Positions 10,371 to 21,430 of a stretch of 64,000 nt of DNA are shown here, in pieces; within the stretch, counting starts at the first letter, position 1; each line of letters begins with the position of its first letter. This DNA comes from Cannabis sativa (taxonomy: Eukaryota; Streptophyta; Magnoliopsida; Rosales; Cannabaceae): contig NC_083604.1 in assembly GCF_029168945.1 (NCBI RefSeq), positions 72,618,211 through 72,682,210 on the forward strand, written 5' to 3'. The notes under the pieces were generated by a model. It had not been told where the DNA came from and searched no databases. It was given only the letters and a program-made list of their open reading frames with translations. Made by a program: the position numbers and the translations under genes.

Positions 10371-11722
10371 AAATTAATTAATTGTTTAAAAAAAAATTAA
10401 GAATAACTAGCTAAAGTAATTGTTGATAAAATAAAATAAATAAAGTAAAACATAAAATTGAAATTGGAACATGTAATTTAAAAATTTAGTGAAGTAATTT
10501 TATTTAAAAAAAATATTTTCAATTTAAATAATAAATAATTAGAAAAATATTTAATTAAAAAATGTAATGTATAAGTTAAAATGTAATAAAGTGGTATTAA
10601 ATGTTTTTAAAAAGTTAGTAATTTTAATGTAAATAATAAATGATAAAAAAATATTAATAAAAGTAAAAAATAATGTAATATATAATTTACTATATATTAA
10701 AATTTTTAAAAAGTTAGTAACTTTAATTTAAATAATAAATGACAGTGGAAAAAAAATAAATTAAAAAATGTAATATATAAATTAGTATATATTATAATCT
10801 ATAATAGGTAATCAATTATTTATTATTTTAAAAAAAAATTTAATCTTAAATTTAAATGAATAAATGTGAAAATTATAAATTACTACTTATTGTTTAATTT
10901 TAAAAAGTAAGTAAGTGATATTATTGACTTTAAAAAGGTTGTAATTTTTAAGTTAAAAAAAGAATAGAAAATTATGAAATAACTTTTATAATAAAAATTA
11001 AAATTTAATAAAGTGATATTTTTAAAATTTTAAAACTTTTATACTTATAATCTAAAAATAAAATAAAATAAAATTTTAAAGTAATTATATTTAGAATTTA
11101 ATCAAGTTATCATAAAGTAAGTGTAACTATAAAGTAACTATAAATGAGCATAAGATATTAAAATAGCATAAAATTAAATTGTTTTTATCTTTTCTTCATC
11201 TCTTTGGTTATACACCAAAGATAGGATAGAACAATTGTATTTGTATTATCACATAGTGATAATTAATTTTTTTTTCAATTTTACACATGCACGAAATACC
11301 TTAGACCCGTTTGGAGAGGCTGAGTCAGTAAGGACTCTTAAATACGCTTCTCCAAATTATCCAGGACTGTTTGTCCGCATGGATAGTTTGGGCTTGTTTT
11401 ATACTTATAGTATGATCTATTGCTTATTTGATTATTTCATTAGTAGATATTTTGGTACAACGTCTTCTTACACGTTCTTGTAAGTCGGCAAACTTAATTA
11501 CTACAAGTTTGCTAACTTATAAGAACTGTGGGGAGGTGTTGCCGAAATTTTTACAAAAATGAAATAATCTTAAGAGCGTAGATTGCACTATATGTATATT
11601 ACAAACCTGAATGGGATAGGTTCTTTACCCTTTTAGTAATGGAGTGAGAAGGTGGATTAGGACACTTGCACATTTTTTTGTTTGTTTTTAAATTGTTTTT
11701 GTTAAATACTTCGTAGTGGAAG

Positions 11723-14270
11723 ATGCCTGCCAACCGAAGTTGGATGAAGGCGCACCGGCGCTCTGCAGAGTTTCGAAGTGGCGTTGACGAGTTTGTTGCG
11801 GTAGCAACAAACCACGTGAACGCTGACGGATTAGCTCGATGCCCATGCATGCGGTGTTTGAATGTGAATTTTCACACACCTGCAACTATAAGGGTTCATT
11901 TATTTCTCAGCGGGATCCAACCTTCGTACAACCCCTGGTATTTCCACGGGGAGACTTTCTCTCAGCCCGCAGTTGAACTTCCTGAAAATGACGAAGAGGA
12001 AATGGCAGATGTGTTGGCCGACATGTTAAGAGGGGACCCTGGGTTTGACGAATCTGCTAACACTACTGATTCTTTCAATGAACCCCCTATCAACGACAAC
12101 AACAAGTTCGATGACTTGTTTAAGGAGATGGAGGCTGAGTTATATCCAGGTTGCAAAAAGTCAGCCCTTAATGCACTGGTAAAGCTTATGCCTTTGCAAA
12201 GGTTTTGAATAGGTGGAGCAACCACTCTTTCGATATGTTGCTGTCCATCTTGATTGATCTATTTCCAGAGGGGACAAAATTACCGAAGTCGCATTATGAG
12301 TCGAAGATGCGATTGCGCAATCTAGGTTTGGGTTACGACTCAATAGATGTGTGCAAGTATAATTGTGCTATTTTCTGGAAGGAGAATGAGAAAAAGGAGT
12401 TTTGCCCTGTATGTGGCGAATCACGATGGGTGAAAAGAAAGGGTAAGGGGAAAAAAGTTCCTCACAAAGTTATGCGTTACTTCCCACTCACACCTAGGCT
12501 GAAACGATTATATTGCTCAAGACACACTGCGGAGGATATGCGGTGGCATTACTCGCAGAGACCAAAAGAGGACGGTGTGCTTAGGCATCCTGCGGATGCT
12601 GAAGAATGGAAGCAGTTTGACCGTCTTCATCCGTCTTTTGCTGTTGAACCTAGAAATGTCAGACTGGGATTGGCGACTGACGGTTTTAATCCATTTGGCA
12701 ACATGAGCAACTCTTACAGCCTGTGGCCAGTTATTTGTATTTTAAACAATTATGCTCAAGAACACTTCATGTTTCGGATTTAGAAAAAATGCAAACAAAT
12801 ATTCTAACTATTTTGTGCAAGTTAGAAACAATTTTTCCACCGGCATTCTTCGACATAATGGTTCACGTAGTTATGCATCTCCCTAAAGAAGCTATACTAG
12901 GTGGACCAGTGCAGTACAGGTGGATGTATCCCATTGAGCGCTCAATGTCTGTGTACAAGCAATATGTCAGGAATCGTGCCCGTCCGGAAGGCTCTATTGC
13001 TGAATCTTTTGTGGTTAATGAGGCATTAACCTTTTGCTCAATGTACTTTCGGGAAGTGGAAACTCGATTCAACCGTCCTGACCGGAACAATGACATTGTC
13101 CAAAACATGCCAACTCGACAATTTTCTGTATTCAAGCATGTTGGCCGACCCCTCGGTATGAGGACAGTCGACACCTTACCCATGCAAAGCAAGCGTAAGG
13201 CGGAGTGGTACATTTTGAACAATTGCACAGAGGTTGAACCGTATATCAAGTAAGTATAAATTCCATAAACACAAACACACAATAGTCGACTTCATCTAAA
13301 AAATTCTTAACTTACTAATAAGTGGATTACATTATATAGTGAGCACAAGGAGTTGCTTCAAGCAAGGGGTGTAGGCAATATTGAGACAGTGCAAGAGACT
13401 GAGTTCCCTGAATGGTTCAAAACTCAAGTAAGCCTTGTTGCCTCTCAATACTGTTAATCTTGTTCTCAATAACTGTTCAACTTTTCTTAATTTAATATTT
13501 TCCCTGATATGTAGATTAATGAACTACGGTTGAGCAACCAGGGTGCAGTGTCAGATGAGTTGTATGCTATCGCTAACCCAGCGAATACAGCAATTTATTT
13601 TTATCCAGGGTGCATAGTGAACGGTATTAAATTTTTGGTCAAGGAGAGGGATGATAACCGCAAAACACAGAATAGCGGTGTCATGGTCCCCGGTGAAGAT
13701 GGCCAAAATTTTTACGGCACACTTGAAAAAATTATGGAGTTCACTTATTTGAAAGATTGCAGTGTTCTCTTATTTTTTTGTAAGTGGTTTGACACTAATG
13801 GGAGTAGAATGGATAGTGACGGTGTTATTACTAGCATCTGCGTCAACCGACAGTGGTACCAAAATGAACCGTTCATACTTGCATCTCAAGCAAAATTGAT
13901 CTACTACATTCCTGATTTAAAGAACGGTAAAGACTGGCTGATTGTAAATGAGTACATACCGCGCAATGTTTGGGACTTCCCGGACACGGATGGGGAGACA
14001 CCCTTTGTACAGGAAAACAATTCAGCTGAAACCAAGTTCGTTGTTCAACTTCCACAGTTGGATGATGTTGACTATGTTCGCCATGATGTCGACCCAACTG
14101 AAGTTGCAAACATCCATCGTGTGAATTCACAGCCTCAACAATTAGATGATTTCATTGTCGATGATGACAACGAGGGTCTAAATACCGAAGAAGACAACTC
14201 CTTAGAATTAGAGAGTGACAGTGATGATAATGCTGTATATGTAACTGATGATGAGGATGATGAATTGTAA
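11723..14270 (+). pseudogene. CACTA 1 tnp2-type transposase, internally deleted
   Basis: The start is ATGCCTGCCAACCG. The N-terminus is the transposase-associated domain (CPCMRC zinc-binding-like motif, PWYFHGE). A frame break lies near 12190-12203, after which the tnp2 domain begins (KYNCAIFWKENEKKEFCPVC, RLKRLYCSRHTAEDMRWHY, NVRLGLATDGFNPFG). At about 12750 the text jumps from SLWPVI to the DUF4218-like CSRTLHVSDLEKMQ and LETIFPPAFFDIMVHVVMHL. Against the copy in CACTA 2, roughly 350 residues holding the DFP and HCLDVMHIEKN motifs are missing. Exons at 13340-13427 and 13515-14270 follow, the last encoding DUF4216 with an acidic tail. Introns at 13250-13339 and 13428-13514 have proper GT-AG ends. 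Transposition activity is not expected. Confidence 0.9.
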
Positions 14271-14375
14271 TTGACATAGTGTTTTAAATAAAATAAAAAT
14301 TACAACCCTTCTTCTTTAATATGTTTGCAATATGTTAGTTTATTTTAAATAAACAATATGTGTTGTATATGTAGT

Positions 14376-15948
14376 ATGTCTACACCAGGTGGCAGCAGTT
14401 CGAAAAAGAAAGGCGTCAGAGGTAAATACAAGGGCAAGAATGTTGAGGAGGAGCTCTCCAAAACACAATCTGCCAAGTTACCGATTGAGGTGCACGCAGA
14501 GACTGGCACCCCCGTAGGCAAGAACGGAAAAAAATTCAACAATATTGCCAAATGGATGACTCGGATGTCTATCCCCATTAATAAATTCAAATGGGAAGAT
14601 GTCAGTAGAGCTGACATCAACGCACTGTGGGATAGACTTGAGGTATGCCTTACTAATTTTTTTAATTTCTAAATTACTATACTCTTATTAAATTGTAATT
14701 AATGTATTAATGTGTAACTTTTTGCAGACCAAGTTTATCCTCCCACGAGATAACCCTACATTCGTAGACTACGGTGAGTACGAGATGTCAAAGGGTTTAC
14801 GTGACTGGAGGGCAGACTGCAAGAAGAAGTGGATACAAAACATTGAGGAGCTTGGACAGGAGAGGGCCGACATGTCACCTCCTGAGGGAGTAACTCAAGA
14901 GGTGTGGAGTGACTGCATCGCTTATTGGAGCACAGACAAACAAAAGGTACATTTTTTAAAATTTTAAATTTTGGTAATGTTTAATTTATATAGTCAATAA
15001 TAAATAATTAATTGTTAGAAAAATTATTAATTTCAGGCGAGAGCAGCGAAAAATAAAGAAAGTCGGGGTAAGATGAAATTTTTAGGAGAATTTTGGGGCT
15101 CCAAGCCCATTGTTTCACATGTTGTCGAAGGGGTAAGTTTATATTTAACTATCATTCATTTAACTTTTTCTATTAAAATAACAGTACTAATATATTTTCT
15201 CTTGAAAATAGGCTAACCCCGACACAGGAGAACTGCCAACTGCGGTGGAAACTTTTCAAAAGTTTCACCATAAAGGCAACGATTGGCGCAACGAGTTCGC
15301 GCAACAAGCTTACGTAAGTTTACGTTTTAATTCAATTTTTATTTATTTCTTTCAATTTATTTTGTGTTAAAATTAACCATTTAACTTACTTGTTTAATTG
15401 TTTTAGGAGCAAATGGTTGAAATAGCGGCAACTCAACCAGCGCCCACTGCAGATGAGCCGAAGAGCTGCTCGTCGATCCTACACAGTACCCCCGAGACTT
15501 ACCTGTTATGACGCAAGTACTCGGGGAACGATCTCGGCATCTTAGAGGCTTTGGTCATCTCCCCGGGCCGAAGGGAGTTGGGGCCAAAAGAGCACCTGCC
15601 ACGCATCCTTCAGCCCAACCGACTGTTACAATGGAACAGTACGAGGCTTTACAGAAAAAAGTGGAGGAAGCGGAGCAGACAACTCAACATACGAGGCAGC
15701 AGTATGAGACACAACAACTCTACCTCAGACGATTCCAAGATCAGTTTGAGTATCTTTCTCGAGCTGTGCCGGGTTTCAACTTGCCTCCCATGGATCTTCC
15801 ACCATTGCCCACTCCTGGTGCTGGATCATCGGCCGTCGTCGGCGGGCCGGATCGTCATCGCAGCCTCCCGAGACTCAGAGAAACAACGATGACGACATTA
15901 CCCGCCTATAGAACTGTACTTTTTTTATTATCCAGTTCGAACATTTAA
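14376..15948 (+). pseudogene. CACTA 1 second gene (plant transposase_24/TNPA-like)
   Basis: Five exons join in frame by GT-AG splicing: 14376-14642, 14728-14946, 15037-15132, 15212-15313 and 15407-15948. The product begins MSTPGGSSSKKKG (basic), continues through WMTRMSIPINKFKWEDV and ELPTAVETFQKFHHKG, and ends in a Gln/Glu-rich probable coiled coil (about 15630-15760) and a Pro-rich tail. This matches the En/Spm-type transposase_24 family that accompanies tnp2 and probably binds subterminal repeats. A frame break near 15463 separates QPAPTADEP from the downstream LRGFGHLPGPKG segment, so as written the protein ends early. Confidence 0.8.
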
Positions 15949-16150
15949 CATTTTGTTTATATACTGATTTTAGTAGTAATTAATGTTGGTTTATCTTGTA
16001 ATGTAAATTATGTTGGTTTATTTTGTTAATATAATATTATAATTATTTAAAAAAATATAATTAATTATATTTAATTAATTAATATTAAAATTAATTAAAT
16101 ATAATTAATTAAATTTTTTTAAAAATAAAATTTAATACTTTTTATGACAC
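15949..16150. other. AT-rich 3' untranslated spacer of CACTA 1
   Basis: AT-rich sequence between the last coding exon and the 3' subterminal repeats, with TTAATTAATT-type runs. It probably holds the polyadenylation site, but no single signal can be picked. Confidence 0.4.
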
Positions 16151-16154
16151 GTGA

Positions 16155-16504
16155 TGAGTGCGCCGGTAAAAAGTGGCAAAAACAATTGGCGCCAACGGTC
16201 AGATTGGCGCCAATAGTTTTGCCGGCGCACTATTGCGCCGGCAAAACCTAATCATAGCAGGTTCAAGGCGGATAAGGGCATTTTTTAACACCGGCGCTTA
16301 TTTTTTGCCGGCGTTATTCCTCGCCGGTAAAAGGACGTTTTACCGGCGCAGTTAATGTACGCGCCGGTAAAAAGTCCTTTACCGACCAAGCTTCCCAGAT
16401 AAGCTTTGCCGGCGCACAACTGCGCCGGCAAAGCTTTACCGGCGCAGTCAGTGTACTTTTGCCGGCGCAACAATGCGCCGGTAAAAGCTGGATTTCTTGT
16501 AGTG
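16155..16504 (+). promoter_or_regulatory. 3' subterminal repeat cluster of CACTA 1
   Basis: Dense GCCGGCGCA/TGCGCCGGTAAAA motifs in both orientations mirror the 5' end, for example 16219-16248, 16337-16370, 16406-16436 and 16456-16487. The terminal inverted repeat TTTCTTGTAGTG closes the element. Together with the 5' cluster this defines the recognition structure of the element. Confidence 0.75.
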
Positions 16505-16828
16505 AATTGGTGGTTGAGGCAGCTATATGTGTAGTTCCAAGAACAGGGATTGAAGCCAAGCTAACTCAAGAACAACATTTGCAAGACTTCTGTATTCAAC
16601 TTCTGTGCTTGAGCGAGAAATGGTGTGCTGTTTTTGAGACTTCCAGGCAATTAGATTCGAGCTAAAAAAATATTGCAAAGCCAGAGGTAGACCTTCGATC
16701 ATATATATAAATATATCAGTGGTCCAATCAACATTACAGAATGCCTCTAATTACTTCAAAACTGAGAGACTTAGTGAGATGTAAGCCACAGTGGACAGTT
16801 CCAGCAACATATCGAAGGATCCTTTTAC
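16505..16828 (-). pseudogene. Copia RNase H fragment between CACTA 1 and the Cassandra LTR
   Basis: The minus strand encodes SSNLIAWKSQKQHTISRSST followed by EVEYRSLANVVLELAWLQSL and FLELHI, standard Ty1-copia RNase H text. It joins the piece at 8615-8788 across the CACTA insertion. Upstream residues (near 16690-16750) read CNVDWTTDIF, where active copies have CDADWA, so the active-site aspartate region is altered. Confidence 0.8.
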
Positions 16829-17260
16829 TGTGACAGTCAGTAGTCCCGTGATCCGTAAGGGGAAATACCGGGTAAGCTGTGCAATCCCACACCGCCTGGA
16901 GAAGGTCAAGTGGGATGATTCTGAGACTGTGTAGGTATGTGATTGCACAGTTGAAGAGAGCTTAAATGGATTGATTTGTACTACCTATAGCAACAAGGTG
17001 CATCTTGTTTTTCGGTAGCCCATCACGATAGAACTCCACGGTTAAGCGTGCTTGGCCTGGGGCAATTTTAGGATGGGTGACATCCTAGGAAGTTTTCCCA
17101 AGAAGCGTGTGAGTGAGGACAAAGCATGTTGGAAACACTCGTATTGGTCTGTAGGGCCAGTCATCAATCCACGAAGCAGCCAGAGTGGCGTACTCGTGTA
17201 TAAGAGCCATTATTTCGTGGGTGTAAGGGCCCAATGGAGGCTTGAAGTGGGGACGTTACA
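16829..17260 (+). mobile_element. Cassandra-type TRIM, solo LTR
   Basis: This 432-bp unit runs from TGTGACAGTC to GGACGTTACA, whose ends are inverted (TGTNAC...GTTACA). Perfect 5-bp duplications TTTAC (16824-16828, 17261-17265) flank it. It contains a 5S rRNA-like stretch, the hallmark of Cassandra terminal-repeat retrotransposons in miniature. No second LTR or internal domain is present, so it is read as a solo LTR. It interrupts the copia RT/RNase H remnant and is younger than it. Confidence 0.8.
16999..17105 (+). promoter_or_regulatory. 5S rRNA-like domain (pol III internal promoter relic)
   Basis: GAACTCCACGGTTAAGCGTG and CTTGG at 17032-17056, followed by AGGATGGGTGACATCCTAGG at 17072-17091, closely match the box A to box C part of plant 5S rRNA. 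The 5' third is far more diverged and the 3' end does not close a 5S stem. It is a retrotransposon-borne derivative rather than a 5S gene. Confidence 0.8.
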
Positions 17261-17265
17261 TTTAC

Positions 17266-17735
17266 TGCAAGCCAATTAATTTGAAGAGGTTTTTGCATGT
17301 TATGACATACCTTATTGGCACTGTATGTCATCTCAGGTCTTATGATTGTAAGGTATTGTAGTGCCCCCACTATGGACCTATACGTTTGAGGATTGTCAAA
17401 GACTTCACTACCATATGTAGAGAGCTTTTGACCACTGACCATGGGAGTGCTGATTGGCTTTGCATCCTACATATGAGCTCGAGAGAGTAAATCTTGAGCA
17501 TATTTACTTTGGGACAGTAGCAGACCATTGGTTGTGGAAGTGACTTCAATGCCAAGGGAATATTTGAGGGTACCAAGGTGTTTGATGTAGGGATTTGATT
17601 AGAGATGACACAGCTTAAGGATCACTGCCTGTAATCAAAATATCATCAACATACACTAAAACAAGAGTAATAGATGTTGTAGTGTGATGAACAAATAGTG
17701 AGTGATCAGACTTGGATGAATAAAAGTGACCTTAA
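17266..17735 (-). pseudogene. Copia reverse transcriptase fragment
   Basis: Minus-strand text includes the catalytic YVDDILITGSDP (about 17630-17665), [33 protein letters not shown] and RSIVGALQYLTIIRPEMTYS. This is the palm and connection region of Ty1-copia RT. Stops follow GSDP and occur near 17470, so the copy is decayed. It ends abruptly near 17735 against unrelated sequence. Confidence 0.85.
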
Positions 17736-18950
17736 AGAATCATTTCAAGAGAAAAATACACAATAGTAATATTTTATATACACTTTATGCTAGAAATGTG
17801 GGGGTGAGCCACAAATTTAATCAAAGTATGTTGAGATATTGTTGATTCATTTATTTGATTTTGAATTAACATTCTAAATCAAGTTTGGCTATGTGCATAT
17901 GTGAAAATTTTGATGAAGAATAATTTCAAGGAGGTTAAATTTTAGAAAAATTATAGAGACAAAGTGGCCTTCTATATTTTAAAATCAAGATATTGTCTTG
18001 ATAATGAAATGTGAAGTTGTGGGGTTAATACCCTAACGTGAAAAGTTTAAGACATGTTGGGTGTCTTAAATCGTCTTAAAATAAAGTGTCATTTAGACAT
18101 GTTTTTGGTGTCTAAATTAGTGTATAATTTTGATATGCTTGGTATCAAAATTATTGAGAATTTGAGTTGTGTGAAAATTAATCATTTATGATTGAATTTT
18201 CAAAGCTTAAGTATTTAAGGAAAAAAGTTGTCACAAAGTGATGAACACTATATTTTTGGCATGCATGATTCACATGGAATCAATAGTGAGAGGTTATAAC
18301 AAATCGCTTAATCTCCGTACAAGATTAAAACATGAATTTTTTAGGGATAGGACCTAAACTCCCTTAGTATATTTCTCATTGATGGTAACCTATCTTAACA
18401 CTAGTAGAAATCTAGTCTTAAGTTCAATAGGTAATAACAAGTCAATAGAGTGAATGTGGTACTCAATTGTCCCATCTATGGATGAGTACATATGTGGTGA
18501 AATTTGAGGGTTAAAACTGAAAAGTTTTTTAATGGAACTTAAGCTTAAGAAGTGTTTAAAGAGTGGTGAGACACTAAAACTCCACCTATATGGACTAGAG
18601 GTGGTGCTGCCATTGGAATTTTGTACATGGCCATTAACGATATGCAAGAACGAGGAATGCGGTCTCAAGTGAGCATTAGCAAGGATGTGTGTGTTATCAC
18701 CGGTTTGTACTAAAAGAATAGCGGTTCAATGTTACGACAACTAAAATTTTATCAAACTTTGTAGTAACTACACTAAGGTAAAGTCGACAAACATTTTACC
18801 TAATGCACCTAAGCAAGACTTTTTGAAAGTGTGTATTAATTTATTCAATCACAGTACGAGAATATTATATTTTGATATAATATTTTGATTGATTAAATAA
18901 ATATTACAAGTGTGTCACACATTTTAATCTAGTGGAGGATTGTTATATTA
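17736..18950. other. Unclassified repeat-derived DNA, noncoding
   Basis: No gene is supported on either strand. It ends with a purine-rich tract CTAGTGGAGGAT directly before a TG-initiated segment at 18951. That is the arrangement of a polypurine tract before a 3' LTR, so this may be the noncoding 3' internal part of an LTR element. Confidence 0.35.
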
Positions 18951-20614
18951 TTTATAAATATAATAATATTTAGATTAAAATGTGGTAATATGTGTTATTA
19001 TGTGAATAATATATATTAAGTGTTTGGTAAATAAATTGTGTAACATATGATTTATTTAACCTAAAATTGTAATCTACACTTTGTAACATGGAGAAGAGTT
19101 ACAAAATTAATTGCTTTTGTAACTTTTTTGGCTGATCATATTTTTGTGTAATAAAAGAGATGTTACACAAAATTAATTATAGGATTCAAATATTATGAAA
19201 TATAGTTGTTACAATTATATTAATGCTCATTCCATGAGAGAAATGAGATGATGTGTTTGAATATTTCTAAGTGTAATCACCTAAACACTATATAAAAGAG
19301 TCTAATGTGCTCATTTGGGAGATCAAATTTTATATCAAGAAAGCACTTTGTTAGAAAATCTTAAAAGGCTTGATAATTTTCAAAACTATTTTCATTCCCT
19401 TAGTGCTTAGAGATGGGGAGAAATAAACTTTTGGGTATATGTGTAATACCTTGTTCAAGTCATGATGATCCCTACTATTCTACAACTTAAAGTTATGAGT
19501 GGTTTTATACATATATATTTATATATATTTTCTTCTACTTTTTTATATATAATATATATAAGTGTATATATATATTGTATATTATATTTATTGTAATATT
19601 CATTTAATCTCTTTGTTTATTTTTGTATTATATTGTAATATAATTGTATATAATATTTTAATTTTCTTCTATTGTAATAATATCTCAGACATGCATGTGA
19701 GTGGAGAGTTGCATATTATTATTGACTTAGTTATCATGTGAAATTGTAACCCCTTTCTTTTTAGGAGAAATTAATGAAGATATATATTATTAGAAGAATT
19801 TTTTTAAAAAAAGAAAGTCTTGGGTCTTCTTTTTCTTGGATTGTTTTGTAAGGATCGATCCTCTTTTTTCTAATAGCAATGCTTTTTTCTAATTCGTAGG
19901 TAGAAATAAAACAAATAAAATAGAATGATAGTCAAAAGAATCCTTTTGTTCTCCCATTTATTATTGGTGCGAATAGCATATAGCTCTCCCCACCTGTCCT
20001 TCTTAATTGATAATAACATTATAACAACGACTCACTCTCTGTGTGTGCTCCAATTCCAAAAATTATGCTTGAAAGTGCAATATTTATGAGTACAACAAGT
20101 ACACATATAAATTTGAATAGTATTGATTAATTAGGTTAGATTTAATTGTGTTTTTTTTTTTTGAAAGGAAATTTAATTGATATTACATAAGTGATGAACC
20201 TACTAGTTGAATATATTTAATTTTCACACTCAATAAATATACAATTGTGCTCGAAATATTTGATTCCACATTTAAACGTGTAACATTAACTCCTTCAGGA
20301 AGAAAAAAAAATTAACCATGTAACATTATTGAAAGCTGAGAACACACAACAACTACTTAAAAGAATACATATTACACACCAATATTATACTATTCTATTA
20401 TTTGTTATAAAATATTATTAATGAATGTCTTAATCACCAAATTAATTATCATAATAAATATTTAATTATATTTTTCTTTATTTTATTGATTTAGTTTCTC
20501 ATTATTCTAGTCATATTTTTGTATAAATAGAAGTTCAACCTATTGGAATAAACTACTAAGAAAAATCTCATTCACTCTCTCATTCTGTTTTTCTCTTTGT
20601 GTCACTATAAAAAA
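18951..20614 (+). repeat. Possible LTR remnant(s) with TATA boxes
   Basis: Starting at TGTTATATTA, the sequence contains a TATA-like CACTATATAAAAGAG at 19288-19302 followed by a leader-like segment, and a second promoter-like TGTATAAATAGAAG at 20520-20533 followed by a CT-rich stretch. These look like LTR promoters, but no matching second LTR, target duplication or coding domain could be found. The boundaries are therefore uncertain. Confidence 0.3.
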
Positions 20615-20624
20615 TAACTACCTT

Positions 20625-21160
20625 TAGTTAGGGGTGTTCATTGTATCACATTCAATGGATTTAGATCCAACCGATTTAATCTAATTATTTATTGGATATT
20701 AAATTTTGTCATCCAATCCAATCGAATTTGAGTCACCCGATCCGATCCTATCCAATGGATAAATTAGATTGGATCGGTTCCAACCATTAGATGCATTAAC
20801 TGGTTTTTTATTAGATTGAATTGGATCCATCCAATTCATTTTAGTTACCATTTAAGTTGATTTCATTAAAGAGAAAAATATATATATATATATATATATA
20901 ATAAAACTTATTAAATACGCATTAACAATTTTATTAATGTTTAAGAAGATGAGAATTAATATTTTAGATCTAAATTTTTTTTTCTTTAATCTCATGTGTT
21001 AAATGTATATTAAATCAATTAATATATATTTTTTAAATTTAATATATTAAATATATAAAATTATAAATGTATTTGAAAAATGTATAAATATAATTGGATG
21101 ACCATTGGATGATAATTGGATCGGTTTGGTCGGTTATCCATTAGATGAAAGTGTAGATAA
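20625..21160. repeat. GGGGTGTTCA-ended dispersed repeat with GGAT/ATCC words
   Basis: The left end TTAGGGGTGTTCA is a common terminus of plant non-autonomous DNA elements. Inside, many GGATCGG/CCGATCC and TTGGAT/ATCCAA words occur in both orientations, giving internal inverted repeats, plus a TA dinucleotide run near 20880-20900. The matching right terminus (TGAACACC) was not found, so it seems truncated or diverged. Confidence 0.4.
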
Positions 21161-21430
21161 TCTGACATTGTAGGATGAGGATGCACATGGCATCATTGAT
21201 TCGAATTCATCAATGATATTGACTTATATACCACCAATGGATCTCTATTTTTCATCAACACCATTCCCACCATATTATATCCTCTACGAGCTACGACATG
21301 CTTCTTCCTAAGCTCATCATCCAAAGTCTTGTGTTGTTAGCGCTGCTTTTGGTTCAAACTCGTCGCATGCCAAGCTTATTATGGGTATCAATCGCTTGTT
21401 GATGTGGCGCTCAGGTAAGTTCCCATTTCT
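21161..21430. other. Short unassigned stretch
   Basis: No supported gene. A GCTCAG|GTAAGT-like donor at about 21411-21419 gives the look of an exon end, but no protein family is recognisable upstream. Confidence 0.3.

Larger units (their letters stand above)
9290..11722 (+). other. CACTA 1 promoter/5' leader with introns, noncoding
   Basis: This stretch precedes the tnp2 start codon. It holds a CT-rich leader (9290-9420), a C-rich segment ending at a possible donor (GAAAG|GTATTT, near 9542), a TATG/TGTA microsatellite, a likely noncoding exon around 10070-10135 (acceptor GAATTAG, donor TTCAG|GTATA), the shared block at 10193-10370, and then about 1.3 kb of very AT-rich sequence. No protein is supported; long reading frames at 9564-9987 are translations of the microsatellite. 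Confidence 0.5.
8789..16504 (+). mobile_element. CACTA (En/Spm) transposon 1, 7.7 kb
   Basis: The left terminus is CACTACAAGAAAAGG and the right terminus is TTTCTTGTAGTG, an inverted CACTACAAGAAA. The 3-bp target duplication AAT (8786-8788, 16505-16507) matches the CACTA standard. Both ends carry many inverted GCCGGCGCA/TGCGCCGGTAAAA motifs. Inside are a tnp2-type gene (11723-14270) and a second transposase-associated gene (14376-15948), both on the plus strand. The tnp2 gene lacks its catalytic middle and both genes contain frame breaks, so the copy looks non-autonomous but potentially mobilisable. It is inserted in copia RNase H sequence. Confidence 0.95.
8254..17735 (-). mobile_element. 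Ty1-copia retrotransposon remnant, split by two insertions
   Basis: A minus-strand copia element survives in three pieces: 8254-8788 (LTR plus the end of RNase H), 16505-16828 (RNase H) and 17261 to about 17735 (reverse transcriptase). Conserved pieces include YVDDILITGSDP on the minus strand near 17630-17665, NTPMVSGQKLS-like RT text, RSSTEVEYRSLAN and NLVLHARTKHIELDLYFVRERF. The CACTA element at 8789-16504 sits within the RNase H region with a 3-bp duplication AAT. The Cassandra-type LTR at 16829-17260 has a 5-bp duplication TTTAC. The element is cut off near 17735, so gag, protease, integrase and the 5' LTR are missing. In-frame stops confirm decay. Confidence 0.85.

Noticed and set aside
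16999..17105. A 5S rRNA gene
   Set aside because: The match is partial, the 5' third and closing stem are diverged, and it lies inside an LTR with target duplications.
18390..18668. 92-codon minus-strand frame
   Set aside because: No recognisable domain, in retroelement-derived noncoding DNA, with composition like the flanks.
17736..18950. A gag-pol region upstream of a possible LTR
   Set aside because: No gag, protease, integrase or RT motif could be read in any frame.
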